A model generated the notes under the pieces. That model was given only the letters and a program-made list of their open reading frames with translations. It was not told where the DNA came from and made no database searches. Shown in pieces: positions 25,604-34,443 of a stretch of DNA of 64,000 nucleotides. This stretch comes from Neorhizobium populisoli (GTDB lineage: Bacteria; Pseudomonadota; Alphaproteobacteria; Rhizobiales; Rhizobiaceae), in the NCBI RefSeq assembly GCF_019430945.1, contig NZ_JAHYCB010000010.1:1-64000 (forward strand), in the 5' to 3' direction. The position numbers and the translations under genes were made by a program. Within the stretch, counting starts at the first letter, position 1. Each line of letters opens with the position of its first letter.

Positions 25604-27907
25604 TCAAGCCCCTATTGCGGTCTTCACCCTTTCGCGGCTGAGCGGCAGGTCGGTGATGCGTTTGCCGGTCGCGTTGCGGATGGCATTGGCGATCGCCGCC
25701 GAGGTCGGGCCCTGCGCCGCTTCGCCGGTTCCGAGGAACGGCGTGCCAGGGCGGTCGATGATATGTACCTCGACTGTGTCCGGTACGCTGGCGAAGCGCA
25801 GGATCGGGTAGCTCGACCAGTCGGCGCTTGTGATACGCGTCTTGTCGAACTGCACCGCCTCGTAGAGCGTCCAGCTCAGCGATTGCAGAATGCCGCCTTC
25901 CGTCTGGTTGCGGATACCGTCCGGATTGACCGCCTGACCGCTGTCGATCGCCGAAACGCAGCGGATGACGCGGACACGGCCGGTATCCGGCTCGACCTTC
26001 AATTCCACGGCGATCGCCAGATAGGCGGCGTGGTTCTTGTAGCGGGCGAATGCGAAACCGACGCCGTGATCGCGCGCCGGCGTGCCCTTGCCCCAGCCGA
26101 ATTTTTCGGCCGCGAGCTTGATCACGTCGTAACCGCGCTTATCCTTCATATGCTTCAGGCGGAATTCGACCGGATCGGTCTTCGCCGCCATGGCGAGTTC
26201 GTCCATCGTGCTTTCGATCGAGAAGACGTTGGGCTGAGCGCCGAGGCCGCGCAGAGCCGAAACGCGAATCGGCATCTGGTTGACATAATGCCAGAGGATT
26301 TTCTGGTTCGGGATGGCGTAGAGCGGAATGGCGTTGCGGTCGCCGTTACCGTTCGGGTTGATGTTGATCTTCGGCAGCTTGAGCGGTGTAGGATTGCTCT
26401 TGTGGCGGCCGGCGAGCAGCGAACCCGCATCGCCCGGGCGGGTGCCGTGCGAATTGCTCCACAGGTCGTAGGTCCAGTTGTCGATCATGCCGTCGGCTCC
26501 GACCGAGGCCTTGATCTTGGTGACCATGCCGGGACCGAATGGCTCCCAGGTATGTTCCTGCTCGCGCATCCACTGGACGCGGACGGGTCGGCCCGGAACC
26601 TTGGTGGCGATCAGCGCAGCATCCGCCGCCGCATCGTCGGCGCCGTTATGGCCATAGCAGCCCGAGCCTTCCATATGGATGACGCGGACCTTGGGTTTCG
26701 GCAGCGCGAGCATCTGGGCAATCGCATCCCGATCCGGGAAGACGCCCTGGGTATGCGACCAGACATCCAGCGAACCATCGGCCTTCATGACGGCAATGCC
26801 GCAGGAAGGGCCGATCGAGCCGTGCATGATATAGGGACGGCTGAAGGTCGCCTCGTAGGTCGGGCCGTTCGGGAAGGCCGGGGTGCCTGCTTCCGCGACG
26901 GTGCCGACTTCCGTCTCGAGGCCGATCAGCTCGGCGGAGAGATTGGCATTGTCGAGCAGCTTGGCCGGTTCGTCCCATTGGGCGGCGAGCTGCAGGGCGT
27001 GCATCGCCTTGACTGCCTGGTATTCCTTCTCGGTGACGACCGCGAGGAAATTGCCGTCGCGCACCACTTCGATAACGCCCGGCATCTTGCGGATGGCCGT
27101 GTCGTCGAGGTTTTTCAGCGTCGCGCTATAGCTCGGCGGGCGCACGACACGGGCATGGACCATGCCGTCCATTTTGAGGTCCTGGATATAGGCGACGCCG
27201 CCGGTGACCTTGCCGGGAATGTCGACGCGCTGCACGTCTCGGCCGATGACGCTGAACTGGTCGGGCGTCTTCAGCTTCGATTTCGGTTGCGCTTCCACAT
27301 GCAGGAACTGGCCGACCACGACCTCGCCATAACCCATCGAGCGGCCGTCCGGCGCGATGACGCGCTTCTTTTCGACCTTCAACTGGTCTGCCGGCAGGTT
27401 CCACTGGGTGGCGGCCTGGGCGATCAGCAGGTCGCGGACCTGGGCCGCTGCATTGCGGATCGCCGTACCGCTATTCTGCATCGACTGGCTGCCGGCGGTA
27501 AAACCTTCATCCGGCGTGCGGCCCGTATCGGCGGTGATCAGCTCGATATCCTTGGGATCGACGTAAAGCTCTTCCGCCGCCACCTGCATCAGCGGCGTGC
27601 GGATGCCCTGGCCGAGTTCGGCCTTGCCGGTGAAGACGGTGATCTTGCTCTGGGCATCGATGCGGATCCAGCTGTCGAGATAGCGGTCGGTGTCTAGGCT
27701 GCCCGGCAATGCCGGCGGCTTGGCCGGAGCGGCTGCAGGCGCTGCGGGAGCCGGTGCCGGGGTCTGGGCAAACGCATTGGCCGTGGAGAAACTGACGACG
27801 AGCGCGCCAGTGCCCATGAGCAGGCCGCGGCGGGTCAGTTCAGGACCACTGTGCTCGGAGGCGCTGTTTTCGATGTCGGTATTGTCTGGTTTGTCGAACG
27901 TGTCCAT
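25604..27907 (-). CDS. Molybdopterin-dependent aldehyde/isoquinoline-type oxidoreductase, large subunit
   Basis: A 767-residue catalytic subunit of the xanthine-oxidase superfamily. The N-terminus has a twin-arginine signal (TRRGLLMGTGALVVSF, Arg26-Arg27) and ends with ANAFAQ, so the protein is exported folded to the periplasm. The repeated domain layout and final GTGEAAQGPTSAAIANAI are those of the IorB/aldehyde-oxidase branch that pairs with a small 2Fe-2S subunit and passes electrons to cytochrome c instead of NAD. It is the last gene of a three-gene operon and overlaps the 2Fe-2S gene by one base. The substrate, an aldehyde or N-heterocycle, is not determined. Confidence 0.92.
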   Translation of the reverse strand: MDTFDKPDNTDIENSASEHSGPELTRRGLLMGTGALVVSFSTANAFAQTPAPAPAAPAAAPAKPPALPGSLDTDRYLDSWIRIDAQSKITVFTGKAELGQGIRTPLMQVAAEELYVDPKDIELITADTGRTPDEGFTAGSQSMQNSGTAIRNAAAQVRDLLIAQAATQWNLPADQLKVEKKRVIAPDGRSMGYGEVVVGQFLHVEAQPKSKLKTPDQFSVIGRDVQRVDIPGKVTGGVAYIQDLKMDGMVHARVVRPPSYSATLKNLDDTAIRKMPGVIEVVRDGNFLAVVTEKEYQAVKAMHALQLAAQWDEPAKLLDNANLSAELIGLETEVGTVAEAGTPAFPNGPTYEATFSRPYIMHGSIGPSCGIAVMKADGSLDVWSHTQGVFPDRDAIAQMLALPKPKVRVIHMEGSGCYGHNGADDAAADAALIATKVPGRPVRVQWMREQEHTWEPFGPGMVTKIKASVGADGMIDNWTYDLWSNSHGTRPGDAGSLLAGRHKSNPTPLKLPKININPNGNGDRNAIPLYAIPNQKILWHYVNQMPIRVSALRGLGAQPNVFSIESTMDELAMAAKTDPVEFRLKHMKDKRGYDVIKLAAEKFGWGKGTPARDHGVGFAFARYKNHAAYLAIAVELKVEPDTGRVRVIRCVSAIDSGQAVNPDGIRNQTEGGILQSLSWTLYEAVQFDKTRITSADWSSYPILRFASVPDTVEVHIIDRPGTPFLGTGEAAQGPTSAAIANAIRNATGKRITDLPLSRERVKTAIGA

Positions 27908-28413
27908 CAGCCGGCACTCCTGTTCGATTCAGCAGCGGGAAGAGCTGCCTGTTGTCCCATCAGTTCGCTGGCGCGCTTGATCGCGGCCATGATGCGCATA
28001 TGGGTGCCGCAGCGACAGAGGTTGGTGCGAAGGGCTGCGCGGATATCGTCGTCGCTCGGCTTCGGATTGTGCTTCAGGAGCGCCGCGCCGCTCATCATCA
28101 TGCCGGCGATGCAGTAGCCGCATTGCGCCGATTGCTTTTCGATAAAGGCCTTCTGGATCGGGCCGGGATTTTCGGCGGTGCCGAGGCCTTCGACGGTGGT
28201 GATTTCGCGGCCCTGGGCGACGAGCAGCGGCGTGACGCAGGAGAGTGCCGCCTTGCCGTCGATCATCACGGTGCAGGCGCCGCATTGGCCGAGCCCGCAG
28301 CCGTATTTCGCCGCGTGAAGATCGAGATCGTTACGCAGGACATAGAGGAGCGGCGTATCCGCTTCCGCATCGACCTGGTGGGATTTTCCATTGACGTTGA
28401 GCGTGATGGTCAT
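27907..28413 (-). CDS. 2Fe-2S small subunit of molybdenum hydroxylase
   Basis: A 168-residue ferredoxin-like subunit. The plant-type cluster ligands are Cys39, Cys44 and Cys47 (YGCGLGQCGACTVMIDG) with a fourth Cys in ALSCVTP. The C-terminal helical domain holds the second cluster (CGYCIAGMMM and LCRCGTH). It shuttles electrons from the molybdenum site of the large subunit to the cytochrome. No export signal is visible, consistent with piggy-back Tat export with the large subunit. It overlaps both neighbours, by one and four bases, indicating one tightly coupled operon. Confidence 0.95.
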   Translation of the reverse strand: MTITLNVNGKSHQVDAEADTPLLYVLRNDLDLHAAKYGCGLGQCGACTVMIDGKAALSCVTPLLVAQGREITTVEGLGTAENPGPIQKAFIEKQSAQCGYCIAGMMMSGAALLKHNPKPSDDDIRAALRTNLCRCGTHMRIMAAIKRASELMGQQAALPAAESNRSAG

Positions 28414-29807
28414 TTCTGCTCCTTGGCGCCGACATTTTTCGGCGCTCTTTCAATGCCGTCGGAGGCCAGCACGGTGACTGGGTGCTCGCCGGAGCGGGTT
28501 TTTGCGACAAGGTCAGTGAGGCCGGACCAGACCGGCTGATCGGAGAAGCGGGCACGCAGATAGCCGAGGAGATCGGCGACCTGCTGGTCGTTCAACGTAT
28601 TGCCGAAGGCCGGCATGACCGCGCTCGGCTGGCCATCGGCCGGCGGCAGGCCGAACATGGTGACGTTGACGATGTTTTGCGGGTTAGGTGCATTGACGGC
28701 GGTGCTGAGGTTGAAATTCAGGCCGCCGAAGGGTTGCGCCTTGCCGCTCTCATGACAGGTGGAACAGGCTGCCGTGTAGATTGCAGCACCCGGATGGCTG
28801 GCGAGATCAGCGGCCGGCTTGCCGATGTTGACCGCAGCGGTGGTCAGGCCAGCGCCGCCATTGCCAAAACTCTGGGCGAGCTTTTCGCCCTTCGCCTTGC
28901 GGTCCGCCGACGGTTCGCCCATCACGGAAGCCACATAGGTGGCGATCGCCTGGATGTCGCTGTCGGGCAGGAGGCCGAGATTGCCGGTGACTTCGGCCAT
29001 CGGGCCGCGCGAGACGCCGTGCAGTTCATGCCAGCCATTGCGCAGGTAGAAGGCGATGCTGTCCGTCGTCCACGGAACGGGCGATCTGGAGGCGGCATTG
29101 ATCGCATAGGCCTGCCAGCCTTCTGCTTCCCCGCCTGCGAAATGATTTCCTCTGTCTTCGGCCCCGAGTGAATTTCGGGGCGTATGACAGGCACCACAGT
29201 GGCCCAGACCTTCGGCCAGATAACGCCCGCGGTTCCAGGCTTCGCTCTGGGACGAATCAGGCTGCATCACGCCTTCGCGGAAGAACAGCATGTTCCATCC
29301 GACCAGAAGCGGGCGGAACTGCAGCGGGAAGATCAATTCGTTCTTCGGGGCGGTGGCCTTGACCGGGGTGCGGGTCATCAGGAAGGCGTAGAGCGCCTTG
29401 TTGTCCTCGTCCGTCACCCAGGTGAAATGGTCGTAAGGGAAGGCGGGATAGAGATGATCGCCTTCGCGATCGACGCCTTCGCGCATGGCGCGGTTGAAGG
29501 CGGCTTCGCTCCAGCTGCCTATGCCGGTTTGCGGGTCGGGGGTGATGTTGGTGGAATAGAGCGTTCCGAAGGGGGTAGGGACCGGAAGCCCGCCGGCGAA
29601 CGCTGCCTGGCCGGGCTTGGTGTGACAAGCGATACAGTTGCCGACCGCGGCAAGCTGGGCGCCCTTGGCGACGAGGTCCGGCGGATGTTGCGCAGTGGCC
29701 GCCTTTTCGTCCGGTGGCAGTTCGGATCGCCAGCCGATAATCAGAAATCCGACGGCAGCCACGACCACCACCGTCAGCAAGAACGAAACAACCCGAAGGA
29801 ATCGCAT
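28410..29807 (-). CDS. Triheme cytochrome c subunit
   Basis: Started at the ATG at 29807, the product has 465 residues and opens with a membrane anchor (MRFLRVVSFLLTVVVVAAVGF). Three heme c sites follow in order: NCIACHTKP, HCGACHTPR and ACSTCHESG. This matches the membrane cytochrome subunits of alcohol/aldehyde dehydrogenases of acetic-acid bacteria and of IorAB-type enzymes, which deliver electrons to ubiquinone or a terminal oxidase from the periplasm. It is the first gene of the operon. The frame is open to 29915, but the upstream part lacks a usable start. A perfect palindrome lies 22 bp upstream. Confidence 0.92.
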   Translation of the reverse strand: MRFLRVVSFLLTVVVVAAVGFLIIGWRSELPPDEKAATAQHPPDLVAKGAQLAAVGNCIACHTKPGQAAFAGGLPVPTPFGTLYSTNITPDPQTGIGSWSEAAFNRAMREGVDREGDHLYPAFPYDHFTWVTDEDNKALYAFLMTRTPVKATAPKNELIFPLQFRPLLVGWNMLFFREGVMQPDSSQSEAWNRGRYLAEGLGHCGACHTPRNSLGAEDRGNHFAGGEAEGWQAYAINAASRSPVPWTTDSIAFYLRNGWHELHGVSRGPMAEVTGNLGLLPDSDIQAIATYVASVMGEPSADRKAKGEKLAQSFGNGGAGLTTAAVNIGKPAADLASHPGAAIYTAACSTCHESGKAQPFGGLNFNLSTAVNAPNPQNIVNVTMFGLPPADGQPSAVMPAFGNTLNDQQVADLLGYLRARFSDQPVWSGLTDLVAKTRSGEHPVTVLASDGIERAPKNVGAKEQK

Positions 29808-29828
29808 GCAGAGGGACCTCGCTTTGGT

Positions 29829-29845
29829 CGACCGTATGACGGTCG
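29829..29845. promoter_or_regulatory. Palindromic operator candidate upstream of the cytochrome operon
   Basis: CGACCGT-ATG-ACGGTCG is a perfect 7-bp inverted repeat with a 3-base spacer, 22 bp before the cytochrome start codon. Further upstream (29856-29864, minus strand) is a perfect Shine-Dalgarno-like AAGGAGGTG with no ATG, GTG or TTG at normal distance. The palindrome would suit a TetR- or GntR-type repressor. Confidence 0.55.
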
Positions 29846-29900
29846 TATGATTATTCACCTCCTTTTTTTGATCAAACGCAAGTATTTTCGGCACGAATAG

Positions 29901-29933
29901 AAAAAACCTGCCCACGCAATCGGCACGGGCAGG
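29901..29933 (-). terminator. Rho-independent terminator after terC-like gene
   Basis: On the minus strand, CCTGCCC-(13 bases)-GGGCAGG is followed by TTTTTT. It lies about 30 bases after the TerC-family stop codon and separates it from the cytochrome operon. Confidence 0.88.
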
Positions 29934-29964
29934 GTCAAATGATGTTTGTTAATGCTGAAGGGGA

Positions 29965-30615
29965 TCAGGCGCCGGAAGCATGCACGACAGGTGCCGTGCC
30001 GAGGGCCAGGTGGAGCACTTCCTCGCCGCCTTCGTAGAGCATCTGGGCAGCGACCACGACGATGATCAGAAGGCCGAGATAGGCGATCCAGCGATAACGG
30101 GCGAGAAGCTTGGCGACGAAATTTGCAGCGACGCCCATCAGTGCGATCGAGATGACGAGACCGATCACCAGCACGGTCGAGTTCTGACCGGCGGCACCTG
30201 CGACGGCCAGAACGTTGTCGAGCGACATCGAGACGTCAGCGACGACGATCTGGGTTGCGGCCTGAAGAAAGGTCTTTTGCGGCGTGTTGGCCTCGGCCTC
30301 AGCCACAGCATCGGCGCCATCGCCGCCGCCATGCCGCAGTTCGCTCCACATGTTCCAGCAGACCCAAGCCAGCAGGACACCACCGAGCAGTTTCAATCCC
30401 GGTACGGCCAGAAGGTAGACGGCAACGACCGCGAATACGAGGCGCAGGATGGTGGCGGCGGAAATGCCGAACAGGATCGCCTTCTGTCGTAGCGCCGGGG
30501 GAAGGCCGGCCGCGGCAAGGCCGATGACGATGGCATTGTCACCGGACAGGACGAGGTTGATGGCAATGATCTGGACAAGAGCCGCGAGGCCGGCTGCGGT
30601 GAAGAGTTCCATCAT
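29965..30615 (-). CDS. TerC/Alx-family integral membrane protein
   Basis: A 216-residue protein with about seven hydrophobic segments. The early NLVLSGDNAIVIGLAAAGLP and the later VVADVSMSLDNVLAVAGAAG are the paired conserved blocks of the TerC family, with Asp and Asn residues inside the membrane. The family, known from tellurium resistance and from Alx/MeeF, is linked to metal (especially manganese) export during co-translocational metallation. I looked upstream for a yybP-ykoY manganese riboswitch and did not see one. Transcription ends at a clear intrinsic terminator. Confidence 0.9.
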   Translation of the reverse strand: MMELFTAAGLAALVQIIAINLVLSGDNAIVIGLAAAGLPPALRQKAILFGISAATILRLVFAVVAVYLLAVPGLKLLGGVLLAWVCWNMWSELRHGGGDGADAVAEAEANTPQKTFLQAATQIVVADVSMSLDNVLAVAGAAGQNSTVLVIGLVISIALMGVAANFVAKLLARYRWIAYLGLLIIVVVAAQMLYEGGEEVLHLALGTAPVVHASGA

Positions 30616-30921
30616 GAAGCGAGAACCTAAGGCTGGATGGGTGGTCAGAAGGCTAGAATTCTCTAGTCACATTTTCGTGCGGATTGGTACAGGACATTTC
30701 TCGCCCCTTTGCAAGTGCATTTGTCATACATCCGACGGCGTTTCTTGTGATTGAAATCCTGGCGGTGCGGTAAGGACGGGGTGCGCGTTATGTGTGTTAT
30801 GGCGTGGCTTGTCAGATCAAGGCTTGCCGCATGGCATGCCCTTTCCTATATGCCCGACCACGGCTGCGGGGCCATCCTCATGTGATGCTGGTTGCGGCCG
30901 TCCATCTGCAGGGAGACTTCC
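30616..30921. other. Divergent intergenic region, no gene seen
   Basis: About 300 bases between the TerC-family gene and the receiver gene. Short frames here have no plausible start signals or recognisable content. It must hold both promoters, but I cannot point to a convincing -35/-10 pair or to a riboswitch fold. Confidence 0.5.
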
Positions 30922-31284
30922 ATGCCGCAAAAAGCCGTCGTGCTGATTGTCGAGGACGAACCGCTGATCCGGTTCAGCACGCTCGACGCGCTGGAAGAGG
31001 TCGGGCATTCCGTGATGGAAGCGGGCAATGCCGACGAGGCTCTGGTCCTGTTTCGCAACGCACCGGATATCAACGTCGTCTTTACCGACGTCAACATGGC
31101 GGGTTCGATGGATGGGATCCAACTCGCCCAGCGGATCAGGGCGATGCGGCCGGGCGTCGGCATTATTATCACGTCGGGCGTCGTCAATCTCGACCCGATG
31201 CTTCTGCCGGCCAACACGGTTTTCCTGCCCAAACCCTATCAGCACGACCGGCTGCTCGCCTCCATCCACGAATTGATGCCTTGA
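30922..31284 (+). CDS. Stand-alone response-regulator receiver protein
   Basis: A 120-residue single CheY-like receiver, started at the ATG at 30922 after AGGGAGA. The acidic pair is Glu11-Asp12, the phosphoacceptor is Asp56 (VVFTDVNMAG), the switch residue is in IIITSGVV, and Lys104 is in FLPKPY. All functional residues are present, so it should be phosphorylated by a histidine kinase. Many alphaproteobacteria use such single receivers with HWE/HisKA-2 kinases. No kinase is encoded nearby, so its partner is elsewhere. Confidence 0.9.
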   Translation: MPQKAVVLIVEDEPLIRFSTLDALEEVGHSVMEAGNADEALVLFRNAPDINVVFTDVNMAGSMDGIQLAQRIRAMRPGVGIIITSGVVNLDPMLLPANTVFLPKPYQHDRLLASIHELMP

Positions 31285-31348
31285 GCACAGGCGGAACCAA
31301 TATCCAAGCTTCCGGTTATCTCGTCCACAGATCGGAGGAGATGCCGCC

Positions 31349-31651
31349 ATGCTTATGAAACTTCTTTCGTCATCTTTCGTCGCATTGGCGATTGCCGGCA
31401 GCGCCGCTGCCCAGACCGCACCCGCCGCGCCATCCAGTCCGCCTCCCGGAGTAACCGTGATAACGCCGGATGCGAATTCCGGAACCTCCACAGTCACGCC
31501 GCTGCCGGGCGTGGTCGATCCGACGACAACCAACAGCACGACGGGAACCGTTGACCAGGAAGATGGCTGCCTGGCACCCGGCACGCAGGCCAATACCAAT
31601 CCGAGCGCCGAAACGCTGGCGATGCCGCGGCCGGAACCAGCTTGCAGATAG
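31349..31651 (+). CDS. Small secreted protein, unknown function
   Basis: A 100-residue protein with a clear signal peptide (KLLSSSFVALAIAGSAAAQ, predicted cleavage after AAAQ). The mature part is rich in Pro, Thr and Ala and contains only two Cys (DGCLAPGT and the penultimate residue), which may form a disulphide. The start is the ATG at 31349 or 31355, preceded by CGGAGGAGATG. I do not recognise a family. It follows the receiver gene by 64 bp and may share its transcript. Confidence 0.65.
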   Translation: MLMKLLSSSFVALAIAGSAAAQTAPAAPSSPPPGVTVITPDANSGTSTVTPLPGVVDPTTTNSTTGTVDQEDGCLAPGTQANTNPSAETLAMPRPEPACR

Positions 31652-31822
31652 GCGGATTACCGGTGCCTGCCAGAAACGGCTTTACACCGGTCTAATCTCT
31701 AGTAATCTGATCGAGATTGAGGCGGCCGCCGGCATGTTGTCAAAAGTTTCCGGCCGCTTTCCAAGACGACCCTTTCGCCCATCTTTCATTGAAAGCAACA
31801 ACGGACGAGGAGTGTGTGCTTG

Positions 31823-33208
31823 ATGACCTACGATGTCGCTGTCGTCGGCTCCGGTTTTTCCGCCATCGCCCTGACCATCAATCTATTGCGCGTCTTGCCC
31901 CCTACCGCGTCTATCGCGGTGGTCGGCGACGATCCCGGCTTCGGGCGAGGCACGGCTTATCGCACGGAATTCTATCTGCATCGCCTGAACGTTCCGGCGG
32001 CACGCATGAGCGTGTTTCCCGACAGGCCCGACGATTTCGTCGAATGGCTGCGCGGGCAGGGCAAGGCCGTCTTTGCCGAGGATTTTGCCTCGCGCGGCGA
32101 TTACGGGCTTTATCTGCGCGATACGTTGGCTTCGCTTCTGCGGCCGCGTGAACGCCGGGCGCGTGTGGATTTTATCAGGGCAAAGGCGACGTCCTGTGTT
32201 CAATGCGAAAAAGACGGGTTGGTCTTCTGTCTGGACAATACCGACGAGCTGAAGGCTCGTAATATCGTTCTAGCGCTTGGTGTCGGCAGTGCTGACCTGC
32301 CGCTTCCGAAGAATTGTGTCGAGCCGGCCGCAACGCCTCGCATCATCGATAATCCGTGGCGGCTCGGATGGCTTTCGCGGGTCGGAAGGACGGACGAGAT
32401 TTGTATCTTCGGTTCCGGCCTGACGATGATCGATCAGGTGCTTTCGATGCGTGCTCAAGGACATCGCGGTCGCATCCATGTCCTGTCACGGCGGGGATTG
32501 GTGCCGCATCCGCACCCCAAACGCCGGTCTGCACCCGTGGCCACCGAAATGCCCGAGAACCGCGACATGAGTTCCATCCTCCAGGCCCTTCGCCGACAGG
32601 TCGAAAACGGTGCAGACTGGCGCGGCGTTGTCGATGGCCTGCGACCGCAAACCCAAGCGCTTTGGCAGAGCCTTGGCAAAGAGCAGCGCTCTCGCTTCCT
32701 TCGGCATGCTCTGGCCTGGTGGAATATCCACCGCCACCGGATCGCACCGGAGGTGTTTTCACGTTTTGATACGTTGCTGAAAGATGGCACCGTCACTGTG
32801 CATGCCGGGTTCCTGAAATCGATCAAGGCTGCCGATGACGGCACGGACGTCCAGTTTAGAAAGCGCGGTACCCAGGAAGTTGCGGCCCTTCATGCCGATT
32901 GGGTCGTCAACTGCACAGGTATGGAACGGGCCGGGATCGGTCATTCGCCGCTGCTTCAGGCGATGCGTGATCGCGGCATGATCGCCATGGATGAACTCGG
33001 GCTCGGCATTTCGGTCGATGCGCAATCTCGTGTCCTCGACCCCGCCGGCGTCCCGCATCCGGGTCTTTACGCGTCCGGCGCGCTGACGGCCGGTCAGTTC
33101 TGGGAAATCACGGCAGTGCCCGATATACGCATTCAGGCAAGCAAGCTGGCCGAGACCATTTCGAAGGATATCGCCCGATCTGCGCCGCCTGTTGCTCGCA
33201 TCGCGTGA
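31823..33208 (+). CDS. FAD/NAD(P)-binding protein (PF13454-type)
   Basis: A 461-residue flavoprotein started at the ATG at 31823; a GTG at 31814 is also possible. The FAD loop GSGFSA is at residues 9-14. A second dinucleotide fold begins at ICIFGSGLTMIDQ, followed by GHRGRIHVLSRRGLVPH, as in the lysine/ornithine N-monooxygenase-like FAD-NAD(P)-binding group. A late ATG-type motif is present in NCTGMER, and the C-terminus carries LYASGALTAGQFWEITAVPD. It probably performs an NAD(P)H-dependent oxidation; the substrate is unknown. It stands alone between the small secreted protein and the flavin reductase. Confidence 0.82.
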   Translation: MTYDVAVVGSGFSAIALTINLLRVLPPTASIAVVGDDPGFGRGTAYRTEFYLHRLNVPAARMSVFPDRPDDFVEWLRGQGKAVFAEDFASRGDYGLYLRDTLASLLRPRERRARVDFIRAKATSCVQCEKDGLVFCLDNTDELKARNIVLALGVGSADLPLPKNCVEPAATPRIIDNPWRLGWLSRVGRTDEICIFGSGLTMIDQVLSMRAQGHRGRIHVLSRRGLVPHPHPKRRSAPVATEMPENRDMSSILQALRRQVENGADWRGVVDGLRPQTQALWQSLGKEQRSRFLRHALAWWNIHRHRIAPEVFSRFDTLLKDGTVTVHAGFLKSIKAADDGTDVQFRKRGTQEVAALHADWVVNCTGMERAGIGHSPLLQAMRDRGMIAMDELGLGISVDAQSRVLDPAGVPHPGLYASGALTAGQFWEITAVPDIRIQASKLAETISKDIARSAPPVARIA

Positions 33209-33323
33209 TAGGCGGCTCTCTTAGGAGGATTTTCTCCCTTGGCGCGATCCATGGCAGGTTCCTTGCTTTCATCCGGCCGCTCGCAGGCTAATCTGAGCCA
33301 GTCATTGCGCAGAGGTGATTTTC

Positions 33324-33875
33324 ATGACCCGCAAACTCGTCGGTCTTGCTGGCAGCTATAACCGCCCGTCCAAGACGTTCGCTCTGGTTCAGCATATCGC
33401 CGCCATCGCGGTTGATCGGTATGGCTTCGAGGGCGAGGTCTACGATCTCACGGATGTCGGCCCCTCGCTCGGACATGCGCAGCGCCAGGCCGATCTCGAT
33501 GCGAATGCAGCAAAGGTGCTGGCTGCGGTGGTCGAGGCGGATGTCCTGATCATCGGGTCGCCAACATACAAGGGCAGCTATCCAGGGCTGTTCAAGCATT
33601 TCATCGATCTCATCGACCCGGAACAGCTACGCGCCAAGCCGATCCTGATCACGGCAACCGGCGGCGGGGATCGCCATGCATTGATGGTCGAGCATCAGCT
33701 CCGGCCGCTTTTCGGCTTCTTCATGGCGCATACACTGCCGACGGCCGTTTATGCTTCGGACCGGGATTTCGCCGATTACCGTGTCGTATCCGAGCCGCTG
33801 CAGCAACGGATCGGTTTTGCCGTGGAGGAGCTCGCGGCCTTCTTTCCCGACCGCGCGTTAGCGGCCGCCGAGTAA
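33324..33875 (+). CDS. NAD(P)H-dependent FMN reductase (MsuE/SsuE type)
   Basis: A 183-residue flavodoxin-fold reductase started at the ATG at 33324. It begins KLVGLAGSYNRPSKTFALV, with the FMN-phosphate loop G-S-x-x-x-x-S, and has IGSPTYKGSYPGLFKHFID and ITATGGGDRHALMVEHQLR, characteristic of the MsuE/SsuE family. These enzymes supply reduced FMN to two-component monooxygenases such as alkanesulfonate monooxygenase. No monooxygenase is next to it. It is followed by UPF0303 and DUF924 genes in the same direction, probably a loose operon. Confidence 0.88.
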   Translation: MTRKLVGLAGSYNRPSKTFALVQHIAAIAVDRYGFEGEVYDLTDVGPSLGHAQRQADLDANAAKVLAAVVEADVLIIGSPTYKGSYPGLFKHFIDLIDPEQLRAKPILITATGGGDRHALMVEHQLRPLFGFFMAHTLPTAVYASDRDFADYRVVSEPLQQRIGFAVEELAAFFPDRALAAAE

Positions 33876-33936
33876 CTTTACTTTCCAGACCTTTGCCGTC
33901 ATCAATGCCTGCGTTTCATCACGCAAGGAGGATTTG

Positions 33937-34431
33937 ATGACGGCCGAAGAAAAGGACATGGCGAAGATCGCCGAGCAGGAAGCAGCGCTGGTTTTCGACC
34001 GTTTCGATCTGACGACCGCCTGGGAACTCGGCTCGCTATTGCGCTCGATGGCGATAGAAAAGGGTCTTGGCGTGGCGATCGACGTCAAGCTGCATTCCAT
34101 GCCGGCCTTTTATTGCGCCATGCCAGGGACGTCGGCCGATAATGAAGGCTGGGTCCGCCGCAAGCGCAATCTCGTGCTTCGCTTCTTCCAGTCGAGCTAT
34201 GGCATCGGCCGCAAGCTGGCGCATTTGCAGGATACGGTCGAAAACCGTTGGGGCCTTTCACCTGCGGACTATGCGCCGCATGGCGGCAGTTTTCCGATCA
34301 GGGTCGAAGGCGTCGGCTGTATCGGTGCGGTGACCGTATCCGGCCTGCCGCAGCGTGAGGACCACAATCTGGTCGTCGAGGCGTTTGCCCGGATGCTCGG
34401 CAAGAATATCTCTTCCCTTCGTCTTGATTGA
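33937..34431 (+). CDS. UPF0303 / heme-degrading-domain family protein
   Basis: A 164-residue protein started at the ATG at 33937, which lies six bases after a perfect AAGGAGG. It has the full UPF0303 pattern, including RFDLTTAWELGSLLRSMA, GTSADNEGWVRRKRNLVLRF and VSGLPQREDHNLVVEA. The fold is that of the HbpS/GlcG heme-binding domain; some members degrade or bind heme, but for UPF0303 this is unproven. It ends immediately before the DUF924 gene, suggesting translational coupling. Confidence 0.88.
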   Translation: MTAEEKDMAKIAEQEAALVFDRFDLTTAWELGSLLRSMAIEKGLGVAIDVKLHSMPAFYCAMPGTSADNEGWVRRKRNLVLRFFQSSYGIGRKLAHLQDTVENRWGLSPADYAPHGGSFPIRVEGVGCIGAVTVSGLPQREDHNLVVEAFARMLGKNISSLRLD

Positions 34432-34443
34432 ATGAGGTTGATG

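Noticed and set aside
25763..27697. 644-codon plus-strand open frame
   Set aside because: Antisense to the molybdopterin large subunit; composition dominated by Arg, Asp and Ala with no recognisable fold.
30616..30921. Manganese (yybP-ykoY) riboswitch before the TerC-family gene
   Set aside because: The conserved loops of this riboswitch were not recognised in the upstream region.
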